From positions 372,001-436,000 of the forward strand of contig CANTFK010000054.1 of the NCBI GenBank assembly GCA_947646735.1: a stretch of DNA of 64,000 nt, written 5' to 3'. Under the pieces are notes generated by a model. The model was not told where the DNA came from. It did not search any database and saw only the letters and a program-made list of their open reading frames with translations. Source of the stretch: Peronospora farinosa (taxonomy: Eukaryota > Oomycota > Peronosporomycetes > Peronosporales > Peronosporaceae). Position numbers and translations under genes: made by a program. Positions 33,716 through 44,386 of this stretch are shown piece by piece. Positions within the stretch are counted from its first letter, which is position 1. Every line of letters starts with the position of its first letter.

Positions 33716-36700
33716 CGTCTATTTGGGACGGATCCCGATAAGGTTTCAACATGGCGACATAGAACACAGGATGTGTACGCAATTTGCGCGGCAAGTTAAG
33801 CGTATACGCTGTGCCTTTCTTGGCAATGACCTTAAAGGGTCCGATAAAGCGCGGGCGCAACTTCGTCTTAAAGACAGCGGATACTACATTGGTAGGTAGA
33901 TTTTTAGCATTTAATAATACTTGGTCTCCGACCTCATAATCATTAATACAACCTCTGCCTTTCGCATCTGCATATTCCTTTTGTTTATCTTGACTATCAG
34001 CCATTGCATCTTGCACATGTCGTAAGACATTTAGTCGCGTTGCGAGAAACGCATTTACCTGTTTCTTAACAGTATTAGGGCTGACATCAGCAAGCCGATC
34101 GGCAACCTCTCCCCCACCAAGCCCTGAACCACTCGGTGGTAGCGTTAACGGAACGCGTGGGTGTGTAAGACCATTCACATAGAACGGAGTGTAGCCGGTA
34201 GAGGCGTGCACGGAGTTATTGAGAGCAAACTCAACTACAGGGAGCATAGCGCTCCAACGCTTAGGCGTTTCAGCACAAACGCTGCGTAGGATATCTTCAA
34301 CAACGCGATTTACGCGTTCAGTTTGACCATCGGTCTGCGGATGATCCGCTGTGGACATGTCCAAACGGGTGCCCAGCACCTGGAAGACGGACTTCCAAAA
34401 TTTACTCGTAAAACGCGGATCACGATCAGAAACAATTGCCACTGGCAAGCCATGTTGGCGAAACACCCGATCGATAAACAGCTCCGCTGTACCCATACCA
34501 TCGATCGAATCTGGCACAGCCGCTAAGTGAGCCATCTTGCTCAAACGGTCAACAAAGACCACAATACCTGTATTGCCATGCGAATCTTTCGGTAGGCCAA
34601 ATACAAAGTCCATACTAATGGACTCCCAGCACCCAGTGGGAATAGGCAAGCTAGCCAGCGGCGCTGCCGAATGGGGCGAGGGTTTCACCCGTTGACACGT
34701 TTCACACGTGCGCACATATGTACTCACCCATTTGTATAATTTGGGCCACCAATAACTTTGGCATACTGCCCCATAGGTCTTTTCGCGACCCAAATGACCA
34801 CCGATGGCGGTGTCATGTACCTCATAGAGGATACGATACTTCAGGTCCTCGTCATGAGGAACTACAATACGCGGAGGATCCGCTACATCTGTACGATAGT
34901 ACAACAGCCCCTCATCGATAGAATATCGATGGAGGCTCGCACGTAATCGTGCCGACAATTTAATGTCCGAGTCTTTAAACTCCTCACTGCCAAGAGCATG
35001 TAGCAACGCTATACAGTGATCATCTTTAGCATACGCCGTACGAATGAGATCTGTGATAGAAGACGACAACGTCGTCACATGAGCAAGCTCATAATCAGGT
35101 CTGCGTGACAACGCATCAGCCAAAGCATTTTGCTTGCCCGGCTTATATTTCACCTCGAAATTATATTCGGCAAAGAATGACAGCCATCTGGCCATTCTCT
35201 GCGAGAGATGCGGCGACTGAGTCGCAGTGCGTAACGACGCATGATCGGTATAAATCACAAAAGGCTTTGAGCCCAGCAGATGAACTCTGAATTTGACCAG
35301 GGCATACTTCATCGCAAGTAGCTCTTTGTCATGAACTGGATAGTTCTTTTCTGCAGCTTTCAGCTGGCGAGATTCAAAAGCGATTACACGCTCACGGCCT
35401 TTATCATCTGATTGTAACAGAGCACTGCCAATGGCAAAGTCCGATGCGTCACAGACGACGCTAAACGGTCGGTCAGGGTCTGGCAAAGCCAAAATAGGAG
35501 CATGTAGAAGGCTCGCCTTCACCGCTTGAAAAGCATCTTCGTGTTCGGCATGCCAACACCATTCCACATCCTTTTTAAGGAGATTGGATAACGGCCGAGC
35601 CATATCAGCGTAATTCTCGCTATACTTGTGTAAGTAATTGGCAAGGCCAAGCCATTTACGCAAGTCCTTTTGAGACTGTGGAACAGGCCAATCGACTATG
35701 GCTTTGACTTTGGCGGGATCCGCTCGTAGGCCCCGCTTCCCAATGAAGCACCCTAGAAAGGGAATCTCTTCGGCCCCGAAGATGCACTTAGATGCATTAG
35801 CATATAATTTATTAGTGCGCATGCACTCGAGCACTGCTCGTAAATGAACAATATGGTTCTCAATATCTGACCGCCCATGTTCAGCTCGGCTATGGACAAA
35901 AATGTCATCAAAGTACGTCTGTGCATAACTTCGATGGGGTCGAAACAATTGCGTCACCAACCGGTTAAACGTAGCCGGAGCATTAGATAGCCCCTGGGGC
36001 ATCACTAACCACTCCCAGAGCATACCGCTCGGAGTACTAACAGCAGTAAGCGGAATATCGCTAGCTCGCATGAGCAATTGGTAATAACCATCGACTAAGT
36101 CGAGCGCACTGTACATGGTACAACCGACCATATTGTTCTGAAGAACATCCTTTCTAGGTATCGGTGTCTGTGCAGGTATAGTGGCCGCATTGAGCTTATT
36201 ATAAGCATGAACGATACGCCATTTACCATTTGGTTTCTTAACACAGAAAGTGGGTGTCGAGTGCGGGGATTTACTCTCACGCACCATGCCCGCCGCGTGC
36301 TTTGCACGAAAGAACTCGTCAATGACGTCACACTGTTCTTTGGGTAAAGGCCACTGCCGTGTTACACAGTATTTGGTTCCGGGAACCAAGTCAATTTCAT
36401 GACGTACGCCCCTATCAGGTGGTAGAACCGACGGTGGATCGTGACACACCACGTCCTGGAATTCCTTTACCAAAGGATAGTAGGGATCTGAAGGGTTTTT
36501 CAGAATAGATGCCCCACTACGTGCACTTAGTGCCGCTTTGGTATCTTCAAGGACTGTCTCATCGACAAGCGAGGATGAGTTCAACTCGAGGTTAGGTCGA
36601 ATGACCACCATATCGGATAGAGCACCTGCCTTCAAGGCCTGATGAAATTCATCCACAGACATTTCGTCTAGCTCTAAAAGAGCATTTAATGATGGGAGGG

Positions 36701-36995
36701 CCTCAAGGTCAACCTCACCATCTACATCACCTGTCACTCCGTTGACCAGGGTGTACAACTGGTCATTGACATTACTATGCGATAAAACAGACGCTTTGCG
36801 TCTCGCAGCCGCCATCTGGCGACGCTGCCGTCTCATTGACGAGACCGTACTCTTCAAAGTACTTGGGATATTATCATCCCCAAGGTCAACAGACCCCTTG
36901 TCGTTTACTTGCCCTATGCGAGGGCCGATGTCATTACCGACACCCAGTGGGTCACTAGTACCAGTGACTTCACTAACAAGGTCATCGACCTTCAC
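33288..36995 (-). CDS. Gypsy B pol: RT, RNase H, integrase, chromodomain (1,235 codons)
   Basis: Domains in order: linker end, pre-[15 protein letters not shown] with [20 protein letters not shown] and catalytic [11 protein letters not shown], RNase H ([28 protein letters not shown]), integrase HHCC ([24 protein letters not shown]) and core ([38 protein letters not shown]), integrase C-terminus ([30 protein letters not shown]), and a terminal chromodomain ([20 protein letters not shown]). It is open throughout. The apparent GTG start at 36995 only marks the rearranged repeat region; the natural product would be a Gag-Pol fusion. The last 428 bp overlap the antisense frame. Confidence 0.9.
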   Translation of the reverse strand: MKVDDLVSEVTGTSDPLGVGNDIGPRIGQVNDKGSVDLGDDNIPSTLKSTVSSMRRQRRQMAAARRKASVLSHSNVNDQLYTLVNGVTGDVDGEVDLEALPSLNALLELDEMSVDEFHQALKAGALSDMVVIRPNLELNSSSLVDETVLEDTKAALSARSGASILKNPSDPYYPLVKEFQDVVCHDPPSVLPPDRGVRHEIDLVPGTKYCVTRQWPLPKEQCDVIDEFFRAKHAAGMVRESKSPHSTPTFCVKKPNGKWRIVHAYNKLNAATIPAQTPIPRKDVLQNNMVGCTMYSALDLVDGYYQLLMRASDIPLTAVSTPSGMLWEWLVMPQGLSNAPATFNRLVTQLFRPHRSYAQTYFDDIFVHSRAEHGRSDIENHIVHLRAVLECMRTNKLYANASKCIFGAEEIPFLGCFIGKRGLRADPAKVKAIVDWPVPQSQKDLRKWLGLANYLHKYSENYADMARPLSNLLKKDVEWCWHAEHEDAFQAVKASLLHAPILALPDPDRPFSVVCDASDFAIGSALLQSDDKGRERVIAFESRQLKAAEKNYPVHDKELLAMKYALVKFRVHLLGSKPFVIYTDHASLRTATQSPHLSQRMARWLSFFAEYNFEVKYKPGKQNALADALSRRPDYELAHVTTLSSSITDLIRTAYAKDDHCIALLHALGSEEFKDSDIKLSARLRASLHRYSIDEGLLYYRTDVADPPRIVVPHDEDLKYRILYEVHDTAIGGHLGREKTYGAVCQSYWWPKLYKWVSTYVRTCETCQRVKPSPHSAAPLASLPIPTGCWESISMDFVFGLPKDSHGNTGIVVFVDRLSKMAHLAAVPDSIDGMGTAELFIDRVFRQHGLPVAIVSDRDPRFTSKFWKSVFQVLGTRLDMSTADHPQTDGQTERVNRVVEDILRSVCAETPKRWSAMLPVVEFALNNSVHASTGYTPFYVNGLTHPRVPLTLPPSGSGLGGGEVADRLADVSPNTVKKQVNAFLATRLNVLRHVQDAMADSQDKQKEYADAKGRGCINDYEVGDQVLLNAKNLPTNVVSAVFKTKLRPRFIGPFKVIAKKGTAYTLNLPRKLRTHPVFYVAMLKPYRDPSQIDAKALAPSPLALSRDEASAPTCQADPAFGSDSLPGTQAGSSSSASPHEGTAPPEQARHELVPIHRPPPPLLDAQGNLQFHVERLLQKRRRHGQNQYLVKWRGYPESWNSWEFETPLRQDCPYAVDVFERRAQGLPVGADASHQ

Positions 36996-37966
36996 TGCTC
37001 AGGCTCACTAACAAGGTCATCGACCTTCACTTGCTCTATACGAGAGCCGATGTCATTATCGACATCCAGTGAATCGCATTTACAGCCAATATCACTAACA
37101 AGGTCATCGACCTTCACTTGCTCTATACGAGAGCCGATGTCATTACCGACATCCAGTAAATCGCATTTACAGCCAATATTACTAACAAGGTCATCGACCT
37201 TAACTTGCTCTATACGAGAGCCGATGTCATTACCGACATCCAGTGTCTCAATATTACTTTGAGTATCACTCAACGGAGTACGTGCCGTTCCACTAAGTGT
37301 CATTGAGCTCTGCTCGACACTATTATTGTTGACATCGGAGTTTATCAACTCAGACACTCCAATGTCCAGCACACTAACTGAATCAGTTAATGGCTCGCGC
37401 CAATAGCACTTTTGTTTTCTAGCGAAGGTGGGTTCATGACTCTCCAAAGCTTCGCTAGGAACATTGCGCGTTGCGCCTAAAGTTTTGGATCTCCAATCGA
37501 TCCACGGCTCATGGCGTTCCAGCCAGGCCATACCGAGAATGAGATCATATCTCGAGTCCAAATCTAGGACAAGACAGCGTTCAACGCTATTGAAGTCTAA
37601 GAACTTCACACCTAAGTTCAACGGAACTTTAGGAACGGTGACACGTACACCGGTCGCGAGACGTACGGTTATACTGTCACCCTCTTGCGCTTCTAGCGCC
37701 TCAGCATACAGCTGACTCCCTTCAAGGGAGCGACGTCGGACATAATTCCCTGACGCCCCTGAGTCAATTAAAATTGACCATGGTTTCTCAAAACCCTTAA
37801 CGGTTGCCGACACAACCAACAAGCCTGGCTTGTAATTTTGTTCTATGGGAGCATCCACAGAACCACCTGGGGCTAAGCCCTGTTTACCTTTACCTCCTAA
37901 AGATTCAACAGAACTTAGTTCTTTCCCAGTAGGGCGCCCCGCGCCTACTGGGAGTTGACGTTTTCC
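36992..37966 (-). pseudogene. Gypsy B protease and repeat linker, broken at its 3' end
   Basis: The frame holds the aspartic protease site [12 protein letters not shown] and the [16 protein letters not shown] block, then tandem 29-residue repeats. It closes with DDLVSEPEQ and a stop at 36992. Against A, several repeat units are missing and a junction with TGCTCAGGC joins two copies of AAGGTCATCGACCTTCAC out of frame. Upstream the frame is open past its GTG at 37858 into the frameshift cassette and the gag overlap, in the -1 phase of gag. Confidence 0.8.
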
Positions 37967-37968
37967 CC
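37925..37968 (-). promoter_or_regulatory. Candidate -1 frameshift cassette, element B
   Basis: The minus strand reads GGGGAAAAC, 9 nt (GTCAACTCC), then CAGTAGG...CCTACTG with arms extended to CCCAGTAGG/CCTACTGGG and a GC-rich inner stem. The gag stop is in the 5' arm. The pol frame is -1 and passes through as P-V-G-A-G-R-P-T. Gag phase is GGG GAA AAC, so tandem slippage is less canonical than in D, E or C. Confidence 0.7.
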
Positions 37969-38946
37969 TGCGGTGCTCGCCTTTTGGCTAGGAGCAGGGT
38001 TTCGGCTTTGCCGATTTGAACGTTGCTTTCGCAACGGACAGCTAGGGCGGAGATGCCTAGTGCTTCCGCACATGTAACATCTACGGATGTTACCTTGCTG
38101 CTCAGCAGCTTGAAGCTCAGCTTCTTCAGCATGGCTGAGATCCATGGGTTCCGCCCTATTAGAGGTATTTGATTGATACCAGGGCAGACCATATCGAGCA
38201 GATTTAAAATTAAATTCAGCGTTAAACGCTACGCTTACTGCCTCCTCAAAAGTTGAAGGCTGGACACGGAAAACTTCCGTCCTGGCGACCCCAGTGCGAA
38301 GTCCTTCCATAAAAATGGTTACTCGGACTTCCTCTGCCAGTGGGTCCTGCTGCATAGCAGCAATGAGAGTTCTCAACTCTTGGACATAGTCCGACAATTC
38401 TTTCTTACCCTGTCGGGTAGCTAGGAAGCGTGAGCGCACACGATAAGCCTGATTAGGCGGTGCAAACACACAAGTTAATTGCTTTTTAAGCATTTCCCAT
38501 GTGGGAAATGCAGCATTTACAGAGACATCGCTCGTTAGAGCCCACTCTCTAGCTCTTCCACCGAGCTTAGAAATGGCCAAGCCAACTCGTTGCTTATCGG
38601 ATACAAGCATGGCGGCATCCATTGCCATTTCAACTTCTCGGATCCAGAGGAGAAGGTTCTCTCCCTCCTTCCCCTCGAAGGTCTTTACATTTAAAACAAG
38701 TGGACGAGCCTTTGGCTCTGCATCGGGCACAGGTACCGGAATGTACTGTGTAGGCGCAGCTGACGCTGCCTGGTCATGGACCTGCCCGAGGAGCGTTGCC
38801 TCATAACGCATAAAGGCCTCAAGGCGAGCATTTAGAACCTCGGGGCCTTGGGCCAAAAGGGCCTCGATTTGATCAGGCCCGACGAACGCAGATAGTTTAT
38901 CTAAGGCGAGTCGTTGTGCCTCAGAGAGGTGATTTTGATTCTCCAT
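37945..38946 (-). CDS. Gypsy B gag
   Basis: An intact 333-codon frame from ATG 38946, essentially identical to A gag. It has the capsid region ([13 protein letters not shown] ... [13 protein letters not shown]) and the zinc knuckle [14 protein letters not shown]. It ends in TAG within the stem-loop. The PBS is at 38990-39004, 2 nt from LTR 3. Confidence 0.85.
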   Translation of the reverse strand: MENQNHLSEAQRLALDKLSAFVGPDQIEALLAQGPEVLNARLEAFMRYEATLLGQVHDQAASAAPTQYIPVPVPDAEPKARPLVLNVKTFEGKEGENLLLWIREVEMAMDAAMLVSDKQRVGLAISKLGGRAREWALTSDVSVNAAFPTWEMLKKQLTCVFAPPNQAYRVRSRFLATRQGKKELSDYVQELRTLIAAMQQDPLAEEVRVTIFMEGLRTGVARTEVFRVQPSTFEEAVSVAFNAEFNFKSARYGLPWYQSNTSNRAEPMDLSHAEEAELQAAEQQGNIRRCYMCGSTRHLRPSCPLRKQRSNRQSRNPAPSQKASTAGENVNSQ

Positions 38947-38989
38947 TCTCACAGAGGGTCAGTCTTTAAAGACTCAGGTGTAGGATTGA

Positions 38990-39004
38990 CTACGAGTGCT
39001 ACCA
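38990..39004 (-). other. Primer binding site, element B
   Basis: Minus strand TGGTAGCACTCGTAG, identical to the element A site. Confidence 0.8.
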
Positions 39005-39006
39005 AG

Positions 39007-39639
39007 TGTAGCGGAGCTGCACAGCTCTTTAGCCAGAGGAAGACTTTCGGCTGGAAGCCTCTTAGTTCTAGAGAACTAAATAGAGTGAAGGCTAAAAGCC
39101 ACTTAGTTCTAAGGAACTAATTAAACGACTTAAAGTCACCCTGTTCTAAGGAACTAGGAAAGAGACTTTTAGTCAATCAAGCAATATGCTTAAGGTTCAG
39201 AGAACCAACGCACAGAGTGCAAGAACAAGCTAGAAGCTTAGGGGTTCAGAGAACCAACGCACGAAGTGCACAAGAGAGCAAGTCAGAACGACTTGCGATC
39301 TTAAACTCAAAAGGAGAACTGATTATATTTATGCTTTAAGATTTTATGAATAGTCCTACTCTAAGTACACTACACTAGATTAATTACTATAATAGTAATT
39401 ATTATATGCAGACTTTGCTATTGGACGACGTATCGTCTAAACATCTGTGTATGATGTACTTAATACAGCGTTAGTGATTTATCGAATCCCAATCGATAAG
39501 ATACGGTATTACCGAATACCGTATTATAACGCTCATACTTAATACCTCTCTAAAGAGAAGTATAATAATGCATTATATGCAATAGAAAGGAGAGTTTAAG
39601 CGTAAACTCTCGGAAAGACGCTACAACCGTCGTGTAACC
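39007..39639 (-). repeat. LTR 3 (5' LTR of element B), terminal ~8 bp missing
   Basis: It follows LTR 2 to ...GTCGTGTAACC and then changes to ACTCACGACTT, where LTR 2 continues CCGTTACA. The lost end includes the LTR terminus used by integrase. Confidence 0.85.
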
Positions 39640-40878
39640 ACTCACGACTTTCCAGTGATCTTGCATGCAGTTTACACCATGTAAAGAGACGATCTGACAG
39701 AATAGAGAAGGAATACCATAGAAAAGGGGTGCTTACTCCATTAGCCTCGTAATTTCTAAGGTTTGGTCGAGTCGCTTTTTTACGGTGCAGGATAAGAGCA
39801 AGATATCATTAAATCGTGACGACGCACTGTCAGTAGCGCAGCGGGAGGAAAGCGTCACCGTCGGCATTGCGTTGTTCAACGCGCCACAGCAAGTAGAGCC
39901 TATCTTGCGACCTATTTTGACGTGACTGCAAAAAAAAATCGACTATGGTCGGGCCAACCAGGCGACTTCGCCTAGCTTGAATTAAGTGTCGAAGAGATAC
40001 AAATTCAAACGTGGTGCGATTGTCCTATCGGTTGGCGGCCAACAAACCTCATCAGCAACTCTTGCTGTGATTAGTATTCACGAAGTTGAAGGAAGACCTA
40101 GATGTGCCGAGAACCAACTTAAAACCAGAAATTCTTAATTCTTACTTGTATCTTGCTTGACCAACGCAGCTGCATTGTCGACATCTCTGCCCGATGAATT
40201 TGAGCTCAGTAACCGGCCAGTGCATCAGCATGCGAATCCGTTGCTGGTACCATCCGCTAAAATTGTATGCTTTGTGGGCTGAACCCTTTTGGCTACGCAA
40301 TGTCGTGCAGTGGATGCTGAGGCGCTCAATTTGTATGCACTGCACAATTGGCACATCAAATTTGTGTGCCAAGAAAGGTTGCGCTCTAGAAAATTGTGAG
40401 GCCTAACACACGCAGGATGTCAATCACGTCATCCAGGAAATCTTTATAAGATACGGGCCTCTTCTGACGCGTGAGCTAGTGAGTTACATGAAATTTAAAT
40501 GCGTATAAACCACACTCATGCCGCGTCGCGCTTGGCGCCGTTACATTCTGGTGTTGGAGGGCGGTTTCTGCATAGACTGGTCTCAGTTGTTGATTGTAAG
40601 CGATTTAATTGGCTGCATTCAGGTTAAATCGTCCACGTCGACAGTTCTACAGTACGTGAGTAGCTAGGACAGACCACAGACGCACCAATGACGTGGGGAT
40701 TTGCTTAAAGTGGCGTTCCGGCGCTATTTTATTCATTCCATGTTTGCATTAAGCTCGACGCCCGTGGATCTTATTGGGTCTCGCACGTCAGCCTCCATGA
40801 ATCTTAACTTCTTGAGTGATCCATCCACTACATTTTAATTTGCATCCTTTGACACAAGTCTTCAAGCATTAGTAAAAA
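39640..40878. other. Intergenic DNA 5' of the first zinc-repeat gene
   Basis: No recognisable gene. TTCATTCC at 40732-40739 fits the oomycete initiator consensus YTCANTYY about 140 bp before the ATG at 40879 and could mark its transcription start. Such an 8-mer also occurs by chance. Confidence 0.4.
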
Positions 40879-41631
40879 ATGATAACCAAGAGTCAGTTGG
40901 ACTTTATCCTGAACCCCATGGAGACCCCTCAACACGAACCGCTAACCGATACGTTACTTTCTAAATCTCCAATCTGGACATCGATCTCGCCAAACTCCGT
41001 GTCGGGCTGGAATGAAGAGCATGCACTGCTTTACTATCCACACACGTCTAATCTACACCACAGATGCGACACCCACCAACTGCCTAGTCCGGTCATGTCT
41101 CTGCCTTGCCAATTGGTACTGCCGTCGATCTTCACCCGATCGGCAACCGTCTCCTCTCCGATTAACGTGTCGACGGCTATGAACTTCGAGAAAGAGAAGT
41201 CATACCTTGACAGTCCCAAGAAGTTTTTGTCATTTTTGTCGCACAAGAAGAGGACACGCAAGTGCAATGAAAAGGGCTGCCCCAGTCTGGTGGTGTCGCG
41301 CAGGAGATGCGTACGACACGGTGGCGGCTCGCGTTGCACCTATGAGGGCTGCACCAATGGTGCCAAGCTCCGTAGTCGCTGCTTCCAACACGGTGGTTGT
41401 GCCATCTGTCAGGCCTCGGGCTGTAACAGCAAAGCCAAGCGCTACGGCTACTGCTGGTCGCATGGCGGCGGACTTATCTGTAGCGCCGAGGGCTGCCTTA
41501 AGGTGGCGGCCCAGGGCGGCTCCTGCTGGGCCCACGGCGGCGGCAACCGCTGTAAGCTCGAGAGCTGCAGCAAGCGTTCGTACCAGAAGTACGGCTATTA
41601 CTGCAAGGCTCATGCGTGCTACAACGTATAA
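40879..41631 (+). CDS. WRKY19-like zinc-repeat protein 1 (250 aa)
   Basis: The ATG at 40879 begins MITKSQLDFILNP, which aligns with the start of the downstream paralog. The first ~125 residues are polar and without a known domain. Residues about 129-246 hold five tandem Cys/His units: four follow C-x4-C-x9-C-x2-H and the fifth C-x4-C-x11-C-x2-H, with HGGG or HGGC linking the units. This CX4C...HGGG pattern is known from plant WRKY19-like and many oomycete proteins and is thought to bind zinc; the DNA- or protein-binding role here is not established. No signal peptide or WRKYGQK core is visible. No intron is needed. Confidence 0.85.
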   Translation: MITKSQLDFILNPMETPQHEPLTDTLLSKSPIWTSISPNSVSGWNEEHALLYYPHTSNLHHRCDTHQLPSPVMSLPCQLVLPSIFTRSATVSSPINVSTAMNFEKEKSYLDSPKKFLSFLSHKKRTRKCNEKGCPSLVVSRRRCVRHGGGSRCTYEGCTNGAKLRSRCFQHGGCAICQASGCNSKAKRYGYCWSHGGGLICSAEGCLKVAAQGGSCWAHGGGNRCKLESCSKRSYQKYGYYCKAHACYNV

Positions 41632-42862
41632 CTTGCCAGTACCTATTTATGTAGATTCAAGTATCCAAAGCGACGAACTTAGACGTCAAAAGTTCTAGTG
41701 AAACTTGCAGCCAAACGTTATGATAGCAAAGAAGATATGAAGACAATATGAGTAGAGCGCGTTGATTGTCTCTAATTCTTAGGGCCGTCACTCTGTTAGT
41801 CACAGGATACTCCATCATGAAGATGCCCAGCGATGTCACGGCGTCCTATACTGGCTGCTGAAATTAGCCGCTTCTATTCGTCGAAGAAAGCTACGCGCTG
41901 ATTTTAGAGGGAAGCATGATGACGCGCCGTGCTCGATTATACCCCCATCGGCGGGTTGCACCGGTCAATTTCTGCCCTTACTTGCTCATCAGCATTCAAG
42001 CAGCCTGAGAACTTTGTAACATCATTAAAGGTGGCAGCAGCTTACGCAACATTACGGTTCGTAAAGTACTTGCGAAGAGTGATGCAGTAGATAAACATAT
42101 ATGTATGGCAAGTGCAACAAAGATTCCTTCTGTTAGTTCACTAAGCAATAATGACCTTACACTTGCAAAATGGATCCGCCGCGTAATGAGAATCTTTAAG
42201 AAACGGATCCGAAAGTAAAACTGCCACATGCAGCAATTATAACCAAAAATTGGGGTTTGCTGCACGACGGAGGACGGGTGGACGGGTTGGTGCTTTTAGT
42301 CAAAGAAAGTCCTGGCGCGTCACACTGCTGTTTGGGCTTTGTTCGTACCAGTTCTTAAAAACAAACGTAGATGCTGCGAGGAGGGAGTCGATGTCACCGA
42401 GAAGGTGCTTCATTAATAAAGCAGTACTTGCAACTAAAGCTTGAGCGAGTGTGTCTCGTGATGAACAACAAAGTAGTTTCTGTAGCAATACAAAACACAG
42501 CGAAGTAGTCTCTACGTGTCATCTTGAATGAAACGAATTTAACATTCAATCTCACATGTGAGCTTACTGCATTGCATTGCCACAGACAGACAATAACAAC
42601 GTCATTCACACCGAAGTATCCATTTTAGCAGTGATAGGCAAGCCCCACCTGCGTTAGAAAGGGGGAGCATCACACAGAGCGAGACGTCACGCGCCCCATC
42701 CCACTTCGTCCGGTGCGTGAGTGAGCGTCACGCTTCACTCGAGCCAATCCTCGACGACCACTGCGTGGGACAACGGTGTAGATCAAGTCTGCCATTTCTC
42801 GATTGAAGCAGCCCGCTACACTCGTTCGAGCGACTGAAACACCAAAGCTTCGCCATTTGCCG
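41632..42862. other. Intergenic DNA between the two zinc-repeat paralogs
   Basis: About 1.2 kb with no recognised gene or repeat. It should hold the terminator of the first gene and the promoter of the second; I see no decisive motif for either. Confidence 0.5.
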
Positions 42863-43555
42863 ATGTTTCGTAAAGATGAAAACAAGACGGCGCTAGCCTT
42901 TATCTTGAACCCCTCGCCACTGCATACGCCCTCACTCGGCAGTAGCGGTGCCTTCGTGTCTCAAATCACGTCCTCACTCAACAAGGCGAACATGGGCATG
43001 TCAGACTCAGTCACCAACAATGACATCGAATTGCATGAAAACGAGGGTGGCACGCAACTCATTGATCTACATATTGGTGATTATATTTTGCTTGCAGGCT
43101 ATACCGTCATGGAAAAGCGAGCAGAGCCACTGCTGTGCTTCAGTAGACACCACGGTAAAATGCGTGTGTTCAAGTCCTCCATCTGCTCAAAGAACGACTG
43201 CCACCGTGTCGCCGTCTCGAGAGGACGCTGCGTGCGTCACGGCGGCGGTTATCGCTGCACATACCCGAATTGCACGCACGGTGCCCGACTGTACAACCGC
43301 TGCTTCCATCACGGCGGCTTCAAGCTCTGCAAGATAATGGGCTGTAGTAGCAAGGCCAAGCGGTACGGCTACTGCTGGTCACACGGCGGTGGCCATATCT
43401 GCGAATCCCCTGGCTGCTCTAAGGTAGCGGCGCCTGGTGGCTTTTGTTGGGCCCATGGGGGCGGCATACGCTGCAAGGTTGACGGTTGTAACCGCCGCTC
43501 GTATCAGAAGCACAACTACTTTTGTTCTCACCACAACGCTTCGCAAGAAAATTAG
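42863..43555 (+). CDS. WRKY19-like zinc-repeat protein 2 (230 aa)
   Basis: I choose the ATG at 42863 (MFRKDENKTALAFILNP) because it aligns with the paralog's MITKSQLDFILNP; an in-frame start-like codon 60 bases upstream would add 20 residues. Residues about 108-224 hold five Cys/His units with the same spacing as paralog 1 (four C-x4-C-x9-C-x2-H, one C-x4-C-x11-C-x2-H) and shared blocks such as SKAKRYGYCWSHGGG. The N-terminal halves are diverged. Same-strand placement 1.2 kb apart indicates tandem duplication. Probable zinc binding; target unknown. Confidence 0.85.
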   Translation: MFRKDENKTALAFILNPSPLHTPSLGSSGAFVSQITSSLNKANMGMSDSVTNNDIELHENEGGTQLIDLHIGDYILLAGYTVMEKRAEPLLCFSRHHGKMRVFKSSICSKNDCHRVAVSRGRCVRHGGGYRCTYPNCTHGARLYNRCFHHGGFKLCKIMGCSSKAKRYGYCWSHGGGHICESPGCSKVAAPGGFCWAHGGGIRCKVDGCNRRSYQKHNYFCSHHNASQEN

Positions 43556-44035
43556 GCTTTGTAAAGAACGAAGAGAATTGTATGACAAGACTTTTTGGAA
43601 TGAGCGTGGCATGGAACTCCGTGCCGACATATACTATGTTTGTTAAGATGTAAGGCAATTTATTATTAATACATTGGAACTTGGACGTTGATATGTCCTC
43701 CATTTCAGTCAAGTAAAGCACTCCTGTGGTCATCTGAGTACTTTACTCTTTTTTATCGTGTATTTTTCGATTGTGTTAACTTTTGCAAATAAGAAGCTGT
43801 AAAAATTTGAGCGAAACAATTTCGTACCATTTCATAAGCAAGTGGTGGCTATGCTTACATCGTACGTATGAAAGCTAGCTGTTTCAAATGCAACATCTAG
43901 AGGACAGCATCGCTATATACGTATATACTTGTAAAATGTGCTTTGACATTGAAACAATTATCATGTGGAGCCAATTATGTTGAAGGCTAATTGAAACCAT
44001 CGAAAAGTGCCTTTCCCTCGCATGACATTGTCATA
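43556..44035. other. Intergenic DNA, AT-rich
   Basis: No gene or repeat recognised. It contains the 3' flank of the second zinc-repeat gene. Confidence 0.5.
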
Positions 44036-44386
44036 ATGTCAAACAAAAAAAAGCTGGTCTCGGCAAGCGGCAAGCGAAAGTACTTTATCTCTTATTACAT
44101 CGTTCTTTTGCATCTCTACACCTTGATCCTGACTGCTACAGTATGGCGATACAAGTAGATTGAAGGAGTCACAGTACAGCGACGCGAGGAAGAGCAAAGC
44201 GCTGAACGTGAGAAAGAGCAGGAGAATGAACAGTTGGTGCTGCGGCTTAGAACATGAATACAAAATAAAGCTGTGCAAGCCAAACTAGAATCGAACGAAT
44301 CTATCACTGCTGTGGATGATGACAGTGACAAGCACAAAGGTGATTTCTATTGTCTTTGGTCATGGCTGCTTTGGCTTTTTCGCTAG
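44036..44386 (+). pseudogene. Host-like small ORF with two in-frame stops
   Basis: From ATG 44036 one frame reads 117 codons to TAG 44384, interrupted only by a TAG near 44156 and a TGA near 44258. The translation looks protein-like: a lysine-rich start (MSNKKKLVSASGKRKY), a hydrophobic segment (YYIVLLHLYTLILTATVW) that could span a membrane, a charged helix (RREEEQSAEREKEQENEQ), an acidic part and a final WSWLLWLF. I do not recognise the family. A decayed gene is the simplest reading; stop readthrough or an unseen intron are alternatives. Confidence 0.4.

Larger units (their letters stand above)
32321..39639 (-). mobile_element. Gypsy chromovirus element B, minus strand
   Basis: This is the best preserved element in the window. 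It has polypurine tract (32321-32332), intact antisense frame, long intact pol C-terminal part, protease part, frameshift cassette, intact gag, PBS (38990-39004) and LTR 3 (39007-39639). The only clear lesion is a rearrangement in the linker repeats near 36996-37012 that breaks pol. The outer LTR lacks its last ~8 bp, so target duplication cannot be assessed. Confidence 0.9.

Noticed and set aside
41207..41698. Overlapping 163-codon plus and 127-codon minus frames in the zinc-repeat gene
   Set aside because: Alanine- and arginine-rich shadows produced by GC-rich TGC/GGC repeats of the true frame; no start context or motif.
40879..43555. Secreted RXLR or CRN effectors in the host island
   Set aside because: The zinc-repeat proteins have no N-terminal hydrophobic signal and no RXLR, EER or LFLAK motif.
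44036..44386. Programmed stop-codon readthrough gene
   Set aside because: Two different stops without a known readthrough context; a decayed gene is simpler. Kept as a low-confidence pseudogene.
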